Position numbers and translations under genes: made by a program. A DNA stretch of 64,000 nt from Diadophis punctatus similis (Eukaryota; Chordata; Lepidosauria; Squamata; Dipsadidae): assembly GCA_023053685.1 (NCBI GenBank), contig JALIGW010000003.1, positions 44,710,496-44,774,495 of the forward strand. Direction: 5' to 3'. The notes under the pieces are model-generated. The model did no database searches. It saw only the letters and a program-made list of their open reading frames with translations, and was not told the origin of the DNA. The number at the start of each line of letters is the position of its first letter. Positions within the stretch are counted from its first letter, which is position 1. Positions 11,789 through 22,615 of the stretch are shown here, in pieces.

Positions 11789-12012
11789 GAGCCGTGGTGG
11801 CACAGTGGTTAAATGCAGTATTGCAGGCTAACTCTGCCCACAGTCTGGCGTTCGATCCTGAATGGGCTCAAAGTTGAATCAGCCTTCCATCCTATCGAGC
11901 TCGGTAAAATGAGGACCCAGATTGTTGGGAGTGATATACTGACATTGTATCCCGTCCAAAGAGTGCTGTGAAGGACTATGAGCAGTATATAAGCCTAAGT
12001 GTTATTGCTGTT
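11789..12012 (+). mobile_element. tRNA-derived squamate SINE
   Basis: GAGCCGTGGTGGCACAGTGG head, GGTAAAATGAGGACCCAGAT in the body and AAGCCTAAGTGTTATTGCTG at the tail. It is more diverged than the 1029 copy. Confidence 0.85.
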
Positions 12013-13998
12013 ATGAAAGATATTACACGCATTTATGTAGCTAAGATATGACATGGCAAGCTTGGAACGTCAGAACATAAGAAAATGAATTATTGGGTGA
12101 AAGGCTTCTTACTTCAAGATATGCATCTTACAATACCAAGCATGTGCCTGAAGGTGCTTCTTGACTATTTAAATATAATTTTAATTTTATATCTGTGTGG
12201 GTCACTAAGATTGGTTTTTGAGTGAACATCTTTGGCTCATGGTGGAAGTCCTCGGGAAACAAGCAGAGTGGAGTTCCACATTTAGGAGATTAGGGTAAAA
12301 GTGAATGCTGACCCTTCAATTGATTTATTTTGTCCAATATGTCAGCTGCCTGGATAACAGACCCAAAAGTACTAGCTACTGAGCTTACCTTAAGAATGCC
12401 ATTTCACAAGCCATGTTATTCTGAAAAAAAATGTTTTGGATAAAAAAGAAAGGTTTGCCTACTAAGGCTATTCTCAAACATTATAAAGATGTCCTGCATA
12501 CCAGAGAGGGTAACACTGAGCCAATACGAGAATATAGACGTTTACCACACAGACTTTTTTCCCTTACAAGGCTGACTGTAGCTTGTTGTGAGACTGGTTT
12601 AGAATAAGAAGCAGCTCAGAAAGGGGGGGGGAACCCACACAAATAATTGCTGACCCCTCTGATCCAAAATCATGCTGATTTCAAGATCCTGCATAATTAT
12701 TTCAAAGTGAAAAAATGCTGGGAGATTGTATCACTGATCCTTCATATCATGTATTTTTTACCTCTTGTTCCTGAAATTTATAGCTTCTATTGTCTTTACT
12801 CAAAGCTGGTGTCATGTCCAACTCTGAATTAGTCACTGAAATTAATTTTAGAAAACAAAAAAAATACTTTTCAGATTAAATAGCAGCAATTTTAACGTTG
12901 AAAAGTAACCAAGGTGGTGAATCTTTGAATCTGACTTTATGAAAGAACCAATGACAGTCCTGTCAAGTTTTTAGTTTCGAGATGGATGGTAAAGATCTTT
13001 CTGGTTAATAGGATTAGAAGAACAGCCATCCCCAAGGCAAGGAACTAGAGGCTGAAACAACTTTGGCTAGTCCTATCCTGATGTCACTTCATAAAGGCTA
13101 ATGCCTGCCTTTTAAAAGCAAGAATTCTTCAGAATTCAGAGCTGTCAATCTCTTGTACTGGATAGAGAGCTCTTACTATTGTGGGAGGTTTGAATTACTT
13201 CTCCGTTGCGTTATAGCTCTTCTTTAGTGCTGCCAACCAAAGTGTCTCTTAGTAGAACACTCAAATGTGATCAAGGCATCTGCTATTAAGAGAAGCAAAG
13301 AATAGCGAGATGTATGTATTTTTCTGCCTTGAATGGATTTGTGAATAGCAGTTTGCCATAAAAGAAATTAAGGCGGGCTTCTTAAACATGCTAATCCTGT
13401 CTTGCCATTTCCCCTCATCAGTAGTGACAATTGCTGAGCTTAATATTATCTGAAGATAATATATTTGGACAAAGAGTGATTGTGGACTCATTTGTATATT
13501 GTATGCATAGACACTGTATTTACTCATCATACTACTTCCTGTCAGGATAAGCAGAACACAGGTATGAAAGTCTGAACCAAATAAATTAAAGGCACAAGAT
13601 AAAAGAAAAAAACACAGAAGTAGTTTATACTAGCACTATTCATTATTCCTCCCCATGTCCCTGCTTCCATCATGTTAATACACTGACTCATACATGACCT
13701 TTTATTTTTTTAAACTTCTCTCTAAGAATCTCCTCAGTTCCATTCAACCACAACCTTTTCTGCTTCTTCCCTCAACAGTCCCTGTCTCTCTTAATAAACG
13801 TCATCCTGCATGGAATCTATTTCTATCCAGACCTCATTATCAAATGAAATAGATCTAGAAGATCATACAAAAAAAACAGGAGTTCTTTTAGCAAATAAAT
13901 TTCCAAAAAGTGGTATTATTGCATATAACTTACTATATATTCAGGATGCGTATTAGTTTTTTTTCAGGAATGGTACCTTACCAAATATACTGTATATA
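12013..13998. other. No gene or repeat recognised
   Basis: About 2 kb of presumed intron upstream of the first TBC1D22B exon seen here. I looked for the expected preceding TBC-domain exon and did not find it. Confidence 0.4.
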
Positions 13999-14107
13999 TA
14001 CTGTTTCCCCCAAAATAAGACATCCCCTAATAATAAGTCCAATCGGGCTTTTGAGTGCATGGCAATAAGGCCAAGAGCTTATTTCAGGATTCAAAAAAAT
14101 ATAAGAC
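13999..14107. mobile_element. Small DNA-element remnant next to the GATA array
   Basis: ACTGTTTCCCCCAAAATAAG ... GGGCTTTTGAGTGCATGGC ... AAAATATAAGACA. The phrase 'AAAATAAGACATCCCC' near the left and an inverted AATAAGAC-like end at the right suggest a short inverted-repeat element. The array at 14108 begins exactly where it ends. Class not determined. Confidence 0.45.
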
Positions 14108-14142
14108 AGGTAGGTAGGTAGGTAGGTAGGTAGGTAGGTAGG

Positions 14143-14236
<94 letters not shown>
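14108..14236. repeat. (AGGT)n-(GATA)n compound microsatellite
   Basis: About nine AGGT units (14108-14144) switch to about 23 uninterrupted GATA units up to 14236. GATA arrays are the main component of the Bkm satellite first described in snakes and enriched on the W chromosome. A single autosomal-type array like this does not by itself show sex linkage. Confidence 0.97.
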
Positions 14237-14729
14237 TGTACACATTACAACCACACAACTTTGCTAAGAACAGATAGTTTTATCATTTTTCAATTTTGCA
14301 TGTCTTTTGTATGTGCATATACATATACATATTTTGCAGAACCTTTTCGGCTGCTGGTAGTCATGGGACTTCAGTCACACATGTTGTCAAATTCTGAACA
14401 ATAGCAACTCAGAGTAGTCATAGTCTTCTCAGCTTCTGAGATTTGAACTTCTTCTGCCATCATAATGGTCATAAATATAATTATAAATCAACAAAATCCA
14501 GTATGTGATTAGCCACTGAGTGATCTAACTGCCCATGCATTTGTATGGACTTTCACATTGTAAAAGTTACAATTCCGCCAACAAAAATAAACAAAACTCC
14601 GCCAGCCAAAGGAAGACCTGATAGGATATCACTTCTATTTTTAGAAAGACACAAAATAAGCAGTAGAGACAGACAAGGGGCGTATATCCCTAAGCATTAT
14701 TCTACAATGGTACACTTTCTGTTTTTTAG

Positions 14730-14836
14730 AAGAGGATGTGGAGAACTTTGATGTAACAAACCTGTCTGAAGATGTGCTGCAAAGCATCGAAGCTGACAGC
14801 TTTTGGTGTATGAGCAAACTGCTGGATGGGATCCAG
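14730..14836 (+). CDS. TBC1D22B: TBC1D22B exon 1 of 5 in window
   Basis: The acceptor is GTTTTTTAG before 14730 and the donor is CAG|GTAAGA at 14837. It starts with the last two bases of a Glu codon (previous exon supplies G) and encodes [19 protein letters not shown], then [16 protein letters not shown]. The exon ends on a codon boundary. It covers an acidic linker and the start of the second half of the TBC domain. Confidence 0.93.
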
Positions 14837-17800
14837 GTAAGACGTTTATCTGTACTGACTCTCAGGTCTCCAGGGGACCTCTTCCTTGGATAATTCAACC
14901 TCTGCTATTCTCAGCCACTTCTGCTGCTTCATGGTCACCCAAAGATAATGTGGAGTCTACACTTTCATAATTTTACCTGCTTTGGCCTCCACACTGAAGG
15001 CAATGTACAAAAGCAAGTGCACTCCATGCTTAAAAAAGAGAATTATTCGGTTATCTAAATATTATGTCTCCCAAACGTTCGATTTGAATCATGGCAATCT
15101 ATTACTATTAAATCATTTGTTTTATAATTCATTCTATATTTGTTTAATTTATTCTGGATTTGTTAGTTCTAGAGAAAGAGAAGGAATCACATGGATATTG
15201 AAACAGCATTTTTTAGTCCTTGAAAATCTTAATAATGCTTTCCTCTGCTTAAATTCCTGTAGTTATTACAAATGTACAGTCGGGCATGTCTTCACAGCTT
15301 TAAGGGCTAGAAACATAATGTAAAACTAATACAAAATTCTCAGGAAACTTAATTGAGTTCCTAGTTTAACATTATGCAGGTTTTGACCATAATGTGCAAA
15401 AGCTATATTCAAATCAATACAATGTAGCTCAATTTGATCAGAGACACTATCATATAGACTAGTGTTTCCCAACCTTGGCAACTTGAAGATATCTGGACTT
15501 CAACTCCCATAATTCCCCAGCCAGCGAATGCTGGCTGGGGAATTCTGGGAGTTGAAGTCCAGATATCTTCAAGTTGCCAAGGTTGGGAAACACTGATATA
15601 GACTATAAAATATTTGATGTACAAATAGAGGTTATTTATCCACATACATTTTTATGTATGTGGATAAGCAAGTGGGCTACTGAGGGAATGTTACTGCTTT
15701 TGACAGGAACATGCTAGTCATAGTAGCAGTTTAAATTTATATTATTTTAAGGTGTGTCACCTCAAAAACAGAATTTTTGAAAGTCTTGTAGGGGATCTTT
15801 TTTGTAATATATCTTTAATTTTGAAGATATTATATACATAGGAAATAATTTCTGTAATTTATGGAGAACTAGGGTTTGCAGAATGTATTATAACCAGATG
15901 AAATCAACAGTTTCTCCTATTTGTTCATGCTGTGTTGAATAAACAAACTGAGAACATCAGGTTGTTATGTTAAAAGCAGTTAAAGAGGGCAAGAAATGGT
16001 TAATACCCAATTTTCACCACCATTTTCTATTGCATATGAACATTCCATAAGGAGCATATCCATCAGATATGTCTCAAATATCAGAAATTTATGGTAGGGT
16101 CTATTGGATATATACAGTTCCATATTTTATTTCTGGTATTTTTGGAATGGTTTGCTTGAAAGCCCTGGAAAACCATTTTCAATAACTAAAAAGGTATAAA
16201 CCTGTTTGCTGGTCTTGCATCCTCTTAAACACACAATATATCTTTGCTTCAGGACAATTACACATTTGCACAACCAGGGATCCAAAAAAAAGTCAAAGCA
16301 CTGGAGGAACTTGTCAGTCGTATTGATGGTAGGTGAATTTGAGTTTGACATCTGCAACTGAATTGTAACACTCATGGATTCTCACTTGAGAGAAAAACAT
16401 AGGGTGTTGAAAACAAACAGTTGACATGAGACCAAAGTCATAGGCTCTTTTTCTCAATTGTCTTAGGTGACAATCAGACTGGGATGTTAATGTCCTTAAG
16501 GCATGTTAGAAATAGAATACTCTTGGGAAGAAGGGGTGAATAGGAAGTCATAAGCTGATAGGCTCATAAGAAAAAAAAATAGCAGAAAAAGGGCTAAAAT
16601 TTATAAAATGTAAGTAAAAGGCATTTTGTATGGGCAGTCCCGTCCCCCCCCCCAATGACCACATTGATGATAGGTTTTAAATAATTGCCATGTCCATAGC
16701 TCTGTTTATAAGACTTTAAGAACGCAAGCATTTTAACTTTCCAAAATTCTAATGGGAAGCTATTCCATAGTGTGGGTGCCAATGACAAAAAACAGGAGTT
16801 TCTCATATTCAAATAGAATACAGTAGAATATATGTAGCTCAGGGTTGATCTGTGCAGTCCTTGGTGGTCTCTGAGTTTGCTGTTTGTAGACATTTGATTA
16901 CCCAACTAGGTAACATCATCAGGGCAAGTCAGTATGGGTTTTTTCCCCTATTTACCTACAACAGCTTGCCTTTCTAATGATGTTGGTGTTGTTTTCTTTG
17001 CTAGTTTCTTGACAGAAACCCGACAGAAAAAAACAGAGGTTTTTCACATTCCCCAAATCTCAAATGCAGGCTAAGCATCCTATCTGAGATGCAGGAACCA
17101 GTTGGATAGGAGTAGGCAGCCCTGTGGGACATGATAGGTCAAAACCAGCATGTTGAATTGTACTCAGTACGGTAGTAGAATAGAGACAGCAAGCAAAGAT
17201 ACTGTTTCATGGAGATGTGATTTCTGCTAATGACAGCAAATTGATCAAATATTTGCCATTTGCAAATAAAATGTCCTGTTTCAGAGCAGGTACACAGTCA
17301 CTTTAGGAAGTATGAAGTGGAGTACTTGCAGTTTGCCTTTCGCTGGATGAACAATCTCCTGATGAGGGAGCTTCCTCTTCGCTGCACCATTCGCCTTTGG
17401 GACACTTATCAGGTATGAGTACCTGGACTACCCCAATTCTTTGTTGGAAGCCTGTCTTGATAAAAATGGTGCTATGTGACTTTACTCCGATACCTTTTCC
17501 TAGCAATAATCTTACATGGAAGCAGGCAATAGTATACTCAGATCACTTATTTATTTATTTATTGCATTTATTTAGCCACCCATCTCACGTTTGTAACTCT
17601 GGACAGCTCAAACAATTAAATTAGCAAGAGCAAAAAACTGTCGAAACAATTACAACGAAACCATTAAAAGTGATTGAAACAATTAAAGTACTATAAACAA
17701 ACAATCAAACAAAAAAAACCACACTAAAGGGCATTCAGACTCTTAAACACAAATGCAACCATTTTGTGGGCTCCATATTTCTGAATGGCAAAACCAACTT

Positions 17801-18934
17801 TCAAAACCCAAAGGGTCAGTAAGGTTAGGCCAGTCTTCTCCCAGGATTCTAGAGGATAGGTTTTTACAGGTAGTCCTTGACTTATGACCACAATTGAGCC
17901 TAAAATTTATGTTGCTAAGTGAGAGAGTTGTTAAGTGAATTTTGCCATATTTTGTGACCCTTTCTTGCCACAGTTGTTAAGTGAATCACTGCAGCTGTTA
18001 ATTTAGTAACACAGTTGTTAAGTGAATCTGGCTTCCCCATTGACTTTGCTTGTTAGAAGTTTGCAAAAGGGGATCTCATGACCCTAGAACAGAGGTCTTC
18101 AAACTGGCAACTTTAAGACTTGTGGACTTCAACTCCCAGAATTCCTTAGCCAGCAAAGCTGGCTGAGGAATTCTGGGAGTTGAAGTCCACAAGTCTTAAA
18201 GTTGCCAAGTTTGAAGACCTCTGCCCTAGAACACTGCAACCATCATAAATATGAACCAGTTGCCAAGCATCCAAATATAAATCAGGTGACCATGGGGATA
18301 CTGCCAGAGTCATAAGTGTGAAAAATGGTTGTAAGTCACTTTTTTCAGTGATGATGTAACTTCGAACAGTCACTCAGTGAACTGTTGTAAGTCAAGGACT
18401 ACCTGTCCTTGACATCATCACAAAATAGAGCTCTGCCGCTCTACTTGCCCATAGCTTCCATGTATACCCACTATAAAATGTAGAAAAGCAGTGAGAAATA
18501 AGGCATGCCGATAATAGTGGTTGTAACCCCAAGTGATGTGTTCTTTTCAGTCTGAGCCTGAGGGATTCTCTCATTTCCATTTATACGTCTGTGCTGCATT
18601 CCTGATTAAGTGGCGGAAAGAGATTTTGGATGAAGAGGACTTCCAGGTAAATCATCAGCAGGCAACCACATTTAGAAAAGGATGCAGTGTAATTATCCTG
18701 CTTGAAAACGTTATTTATTTCAGGGAAGAGAGTAGAATGAATAGATACAGCAGTGTTTCCAATCTGTGATTACAGCCATGAAATCACTTTACCCAGAGAT
18801 GCAGACATTTTCTCTGAGTGGTTTAGTAAAATAATTTCCACAGCTGTAATATCTGACTTTGCTACATTGTCTGTAAGTAAAGCAGGAAGTGAAGATTTCG
18901 TGTTTTAAGGCTTTGACCCCAATCCTGAGACTGT

Positions 18935-19007
<73 letters not shown>

Positions 19008-19407
19008 GTTATCAGGTTCAATACTGCCTGAATCAGATCCCCAACAACTATAGTTCATATGGAATTGAATGTAGGTTTTGAGATTATTTTGGTCCAGGCA
19101 GCCTGCATGGTTTTGTGTTTTTATCTGTTTTATGGATGTTTTGATTTGGCATGTCTCCCAGAGTCCATTGAAGTTGGGCCACGGTATTAAATTTGAATAA
19201 ATAAAATAATGAAACAGAAAGGTAATGCCACAACAACATAAAACCACGTCTCTGAGTTGTCTCTTTTCCACATTTCAGGGCCTTCTAATGTTACTACAAA
19301 ATCTACCCACCATACACTGGGGCAATGAAGAGATTGGACTCCTCCTTGCCGAAGCCTACAGACTAAAGTACATGTTTGCAGATGCTCCCAATCACTATCG
19401 TCGATAG
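14730..19407 (+). CDS. TBC1D22B: TBC1D22B, last five coding exons (spliced: 14730-14836, 16253-16328, 17285-17412, 18551-18646, 19279-19407)
   Basis: Spliced, these exons give the C-terminal 178 residues of a TBC-domain protein. The 536 coding bases stay in frame through four GT-AG introns to TAG. They encode the C-terminal half of the TBC (Rab-GAP type) domain, with [33 protein letters not shown] and [18 protein letters not shown] (TBC motif C). The end, [11 protein letters not shown], fits TBC1D22B; as I recall it, the paralogue TBC1D22A ends [12 protein letters not shown]. The arginine and glutamine finger motifs lie in earlier exons outside the window. The family is Golgi-associated, binds ACBD3 and is a presumed Rab GAP; those facts come from the literature, not from this sequence. 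Confidence 0.95.
14837..16252 (+). other. TBC1D22B: TBC1D22B intron
   Basis: 1,416-bp intron with GT...AG ends. The only bounded insertion is the hAT palindrome at 15460-15595. Open frames such as 14982-15323 have no protein similarity I recognise. Confidence 0.85.
15460..15595. mobile_element. Palindromic hAT MITE (foldback), 136 bp
   Basis: Near-perfect inverted repeat. The left arm has GTTTCCCAACCTTGGCAAC and GGACTTCAACTCCCAGAATT-type sequence; the right arm is its complement, ending GGTTGGGAAACACTG. Perfect TSD ATATAGAC (15452-15459 and 15596-15603), form nnnTAnnn. The arms could fold into a hairpin of about 65 bp in TBC1D22B pre-mRNA. Confidence 0.93.
16253..16328 (+). CDS. TBC1D22B: TBC1D22B exon 2 of 5 in window
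   Basis: Acceptor TTTGCTTCAG at 16243-16252, donor G|GTAGGT at 16329. Encodes [20 protein letters not shown] then VSRID, plus the first G of a Glu codon. This matches the '[11 protein letters not shown]' block typical of TBC1D22 proteins. The exon is 76 bases, so the frame is completed by the next exon. Confidence 0.93.
16329..17284 (+). other. TBC1D22B: TBC1D22B intron
   Basis: 956-bp GT-AG intron. Most of it appears to be an old minus-strand LINE remnant (16600-16905). Confidence 0.85.
16600..16905 (-). mobile_element. LINE C-terminal/3' remnant
   Basis: The minus-strand translation contains [20 protein letters not shown], which resembles the 'APTLWNSLPLEIR' block near the C-terminus of L2/CR1-type reverse transcriptases. 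The surrounding frame is degraded. Family assignment is tentative. Confidence 0.55.
17285..17412 (+). CDS. TBC1D22B: TBC1D22B exon 3 of 5 in window
   Basis: Acceptor CTGTTTCAG ends at 17284, donor CAG|GTATGA at 17413. Begins with AG of the split Glu codon, then [40 protein letters not shown] and YQ. This holds the most conserved part of the C-terminal TBC half, including the RLWD motif. Confidence 0.94.
17867..18405. mobile_element. MITE with CAGGTAGTCCTTGACTTA ends, interrupted
   Basis: Inverted ends CAGGTAGTCCTTGACTTATG and GTAAGTCAAGGACTACCTG. The interior has repeated GTTGTTAAGTGAATC motifs. The palindromic hAT at 18090-18223 sits inside it with its own TSD, so this element is older. No clear TSD remains at its outer ends. 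Partial relatives lie at 29076, 44639 and 52186. Confidence 0.8.
18090..18223. mobile_element. Palindromic hAT MITE nested in another MITE
   Basis: 134-bp inverted repeat from CAGAGGTCTTCAAACTGGC to its complement ending GAAGACCTCTG. Perfect TSD CCCTAGAA (18082-18089 and 18224-18231), with central TA. The arms meet at AGCCAGCAAAGCTGGCT. Confidence 0.93.
18551..18646 (+). CDS. TBC1D22B: TBC1D22B exon 4 of 5 in window
   Basis: Acceptor TTCTTTTCAG ends at 18550, donor CAG|GTAAAT at 18647. Encodes exactly 32 codons, [20 protein letters not shown] then [12 protein letters not shown]. Both borders are in phase 0. Confidence 0.95.
18647..19278 (+). other. TBC1D22B: TBC1D22B last intron
   Basis: 632-bp GT-AG intron holding the long (CA)n array at 18939-19006. 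The array ends about 270 bp before the terminal exon. Confidence 0.85.
18939..19006. repeat. (CA)34 microsatellite
   Basis: Uninterrupted dinucleotide array of 68 bp in the last TBC1D22B intron. Likely polymorphic in length. Confidence 0.98.
19279..19407 (+). CDS. TBC1D22B: TBC1D22B terminal coding exon
   Basis: Acceptor CACATTTCAG ends at 19278. Encodes 42 residues, starting [20 protein letters not shown] and ending [14 protein letters not shown], then TAG at 19405-19407. The C-terminal residues separate it from the TBC1D22A paralogue. Confidence 0.95.
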   Translation, partial: GLLMLLQNLPTIHWGNEEIGLLLAEAYRLKYMFADAPNHYRR

Positions 19408-22000
19408 GTAGTCAAGTTCTGCCTTTGCTTCTCATTGTGCTGGCACAGTTTCAAACACTGTGGCATTCGATCACCTAAGCCCTCGGACACACTGACCAGG
19501 AGCCCAATCTTTGCTGTAAAAACGCTCCCATCAGACTTCTGTCTTCACTTTTGTGTGTGCCTGCCTGCCACTCCATGTGTGGACGTGCCACTCCAGAAAC
19601 CATTAGTGTCCTGCTGTGATGGTGGCCTGAGCTTGGATGGAAGTGAACATGAATAAATAGAACTTCTGAATGCCCTCCAAGTTTCAGCCTAGATAGTCTT
19701 AAATCTTGCAGCCTCCTGTTAACCTGCTAAGCACAGACAAACTCATGCACTTCCTGTTTGGCCTGTTTTTATTTTTATCTTGTTTCCCCCTGTTTCTTCT
19801 TCGGCGGTTGTTTAAACTCCCCAATGAAGATGCCTTACAAAGAGTCCTGCCCAAGAGAAGGCAGTGCTGTTGAACACAAGACACTCTCAGGCCTTAGCTT
19901 CACTCTGCATGTCTGAAGAAATGAGGCATTTCAGGCATTAACAAAAGAAATAGATACTCTCATGTGCATGCTGCCACATTCCTCTTGTGCAGCATCTCTG
20001 TGTAGGATGGTCCATACACATTGAAAAGGCTGTTTAGTTCATGCACAATTCAGAAAATACAAGTGAATGAAACAGAACTCCACCTGTGATTGTTGGACTG
20101 CCTAACCTGGTTATGTGCACTGAACGTAGGGGAGGGGGGGAAGAGCTGTGCTTTTTTTCCCCCCTTCTTTTTTTAGAAAAAAAAATCCTGTGACAATGAC
20201 ACTCCTGTAAGGCATTATATGTAAATTGTGTTCTTGTGTATATGGGTAAAGGTTGTACAATATAAGTCTTCTGTTTGTAGCAGATATGATTTTATATTTA
20301 TAGTCTGCCTCGGTTACAAATAACAATTGGGCCTCCTGCTTCCTCTGTCCATCAGGTTTTGAAGCTGTCAACACATCTGCACTAGCACATTTATTCTTAC
20401 CCAGAATGCACATTTCATTTTTATCAGGAAAAAAAAATAGACTCCAAAGCAGAATGACATTGCATGACCTCCAGTGCCAAGGAATTTGAGGGTCTGAAGA
20501 TTTAAAAAAAACTTGCTGCTGAACCATGAATTTCATGGATTTTTTTTTCTGCAGGATGCCTGCACTTCCCAAATATCACTTGAGCTTGCCCTTATGGAAA
20601 GCAGTTCTCCTCCAGCTGTGGCAAAGCACATTGCTACGGCCATGTCTTTGACAAGGTTTGTATCCTGTCCCGTGTCTTCTGGATGTTTATGCTCAGCTAT
20701 GCCCACCCTTTCTCCAAGCAGAGACCTCTTCTTTCAAGGCTCCAACCTCTTCTGGGGAGACAACAGCTTTAATACCACTTCTTCTCCTCTCCGCTATTAC
20801 TGCAGTGTGATTTCCAGTGGAAAAAAGGAATATATATTTTAATGGACTGGTTTATGCAGGCAGCAGTACAATCTCATTAGTGCCAAGCTTTGACCTCTCA
20901 GATCACATTTGTTTCCATAGGCTGAATTCTTCAGATTGTGCCGGGCTGACTTCGGCTTGTCTCGTCAGACTTCCAACTTGCATCCACCTCATTTTGTTTT
21001 TCTTCTTGGAGTCGAAAAAGGAAAAGCAATCTCCTGGGGGTTTTTTTTTTTCAGTGAGGGTGTCAGGGGGATATTTGAGGCAGAAGAACACAAGACCCTT
21101 GCCATAATTCAGACACCAAGCAGTGTTTCTCACGTTGCTTTCCTAACCGGGAATTGCTTTTTCAAGCATTGACTGGATTTTCCTTTGTAAGTGTGTATGT
21201 GTGAATTTGTTGTTTCCATTCAGACAACAACCTGGTGGTCATTAGTTTAATATGACTGATTAAAAAATAATCCTACTTGTGTCACCAGTCTTTTCTTCTT
21301 AGGATTTCATGAGGTTATTAATGGAGCTACCAGAATGTGGAGAATCTTCCTCTCTCGATCCATTCTGAGTGGCTTATTTTTAGTGAATTTTTTCTTTGAA
21401 AATCTTCACTCTAAGCTTTCTCCTGCTTGTTGATGAAAATCCCTCCGTATAAACTACAGATTATTGCACATTAGCTGCACAACACACACGGACTGCATAT
21501 GAATCTACAGAATCTTTTTAGAGTACCCAACCAGGCAGAAGCCAAAATATTTCTGCTTCTCAGTATTCCTTAACAACTTTTAAAATTCATGTTGGGCCAA
21601 TTTCTATCAGGAAAGGTCTCTTCTTTAATCATTTTGCTTCATATAAATGTTCCTTGTCCGATACTAGATAAAGAGGCAGAGGAGGGAAAATGCAAATTGC
21701 CTTGTGCTTTTTTTTCAGTGCCTTGCCAGAATTATTTGAATAGTGACACCGTTTTTAGGAAAACTGATTTCTCTGCCTGCCAATTTCATAATTTAGCAAA
21801 GATCAGGAATATTTATGAGTAGATCTCTGGGTAGTTAATCGTGCATTCTACTGGTTTAGCAATACCAAGCACACTGTCTACATTAGACCATTAAGAATCC
21901 TGATCAGTACTAACTTTTTGTATATAAGAAGATTTGCATCCTTGCAAGCAGGTGAGTCTGATTAATGTCTTGTGAATCAACAGGTTGTTTCCCCCAGAAT
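19408..22000 (+). other. TBC1D22B 3' UTR and following sequence
   Basis: Sequence after the stop codon. The first canonical signal, AATAAA, is at 19652-19657 and would give a 3' UTR of about 270 bases. No strong signal follows for several hundred bases, but longer transcripts cannot be ruled out. Frames in this stretch carry no recognised domain. Confidence 0.55.
19652..19657 (+). promoter_or_regulatory. Candidate TBC1D22B polyadenylation signal
   Basis: AATAAA, 245 bases after the stop codon, on the coding strand. The downstream GT-rich element is weak, so use of this site is inferred. Confidence 0.5.
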
Positions 22001-22002
22001 TA

Positions 22003-22615
22003 CCGTATTTTTGGAGTATAAGACGCACCTTTTTCCTCCCTAAAAGTGGCTGAAAATTTGGGTGCGTCTTATACTTTGAATGTAGCTTTTTTTTTTCCAG
22101 CCCTAACTAGGTGCTAACAGATCTTCCCAGCTCTTACCTTGCAGGCTTTTTCATTGTTACTCTCTCCAAAGAATGTTTTTCCAGCCCTAAGTCTTTGCAG
22201 AATTTTTTTTCATTGCTCTACTTGCTCCGAATAAGTTTTTTTTTAGCCCTAACCAGGTGCTAACGATCTTCCCAGCTCTTACTGGCTTGCAGATTCTTTC
22301 ATTGTTATTCTCTCAGAAGAAGATTTTTTTAAGTCCTAACCAGGAGATAAAATAATGTGCTGAAGCTGTCCGAATAAGTTTTTTTCTAGCCCTAACCAGG
22401 TGCTAACTATCTTCCCAGCTCTTACCGGCTTGCAGGCTCTTTCATTGTTACTCTCTCAGAAGAAGGTTTTTTTAAATCCTAACCAGGGGATAAAATAATG
22501 TGCTGAAGCTGATCAGACTAAGGATGCTAGCCAGATGAATACCTGGTAGGCAGATTGTTTTCCCCTATTTTCCTCCCCCAAAACTAAGATGCGTCTTATA
22601 CTCCGAAAAATGCGG
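22003..22615. mobile_element. MITE with CCGTATTTTTnGGAGTATAAGACGC ends, TA flanks
   Basis: Inverted ends CCGTATTTTTGGAGTATAAG and CTTATACTCCGAAAAATGCGG, flanked on both sides by TA (22001-22002, 22616-22617). This is typical of Tc1/mariner-type target sites. The interior holds three roughly 144-bp tandem units, each with CCTAACCAGGTGCTAAC-like and CTTCCCAGCTCTTAC sequence. No transposase. Confidence 0.8.
22090..22510. repeat. About 144-bp tandem repeat, three units, inside a MITE
   Basis: ATCTTCCCAGCTCTTAC or its variants occur near 22121, 22265 and 22408, with matching flanks (TTTCATTGTTACTCTCTC, AGCCCTAACCAGGTGCTAAC). Confidence 0.75.

Larger units (their letters stand above)
17413..18550 (+). 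other. TBC1D22B: TBC1D22B intron
   Basis: 1,138-bp GT-AG intron with a (TTTA)n-ended LINE/SINE tail near 17531-17600 and two nested MITEs (17867-18405 and 18090-18223), which fill nearly half of it. Confidence 0.85.

Noticed and set aside
14108..14236. GATA and AGGT units as a CRISPR-like or regulatory array
   Set aside because: Pure four-base units without spacers; a simple microsatellite in a vertebrate genome.
18789..19271. A 160-codon minus-strand frame
   Set aside because: It is kept open by the (CA)n array (read as alternating Cys and Val) inside the last TBC1D22B intron, opposite to the gene.
14730..19407. TBC1D22A as the identity of the gene
   Set aside because: The C-terminus [11 protein letters not shown] and the [11 protein letters not shown] block fit TBC1D22B better than TBC1D22A, which I recall as ending in [12 protein letters not shown].
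20111..20572. A 153-codon minus frame after TBC1D22B
   Set aside because: No domain, no splice context and opposite to the 3' UTR.
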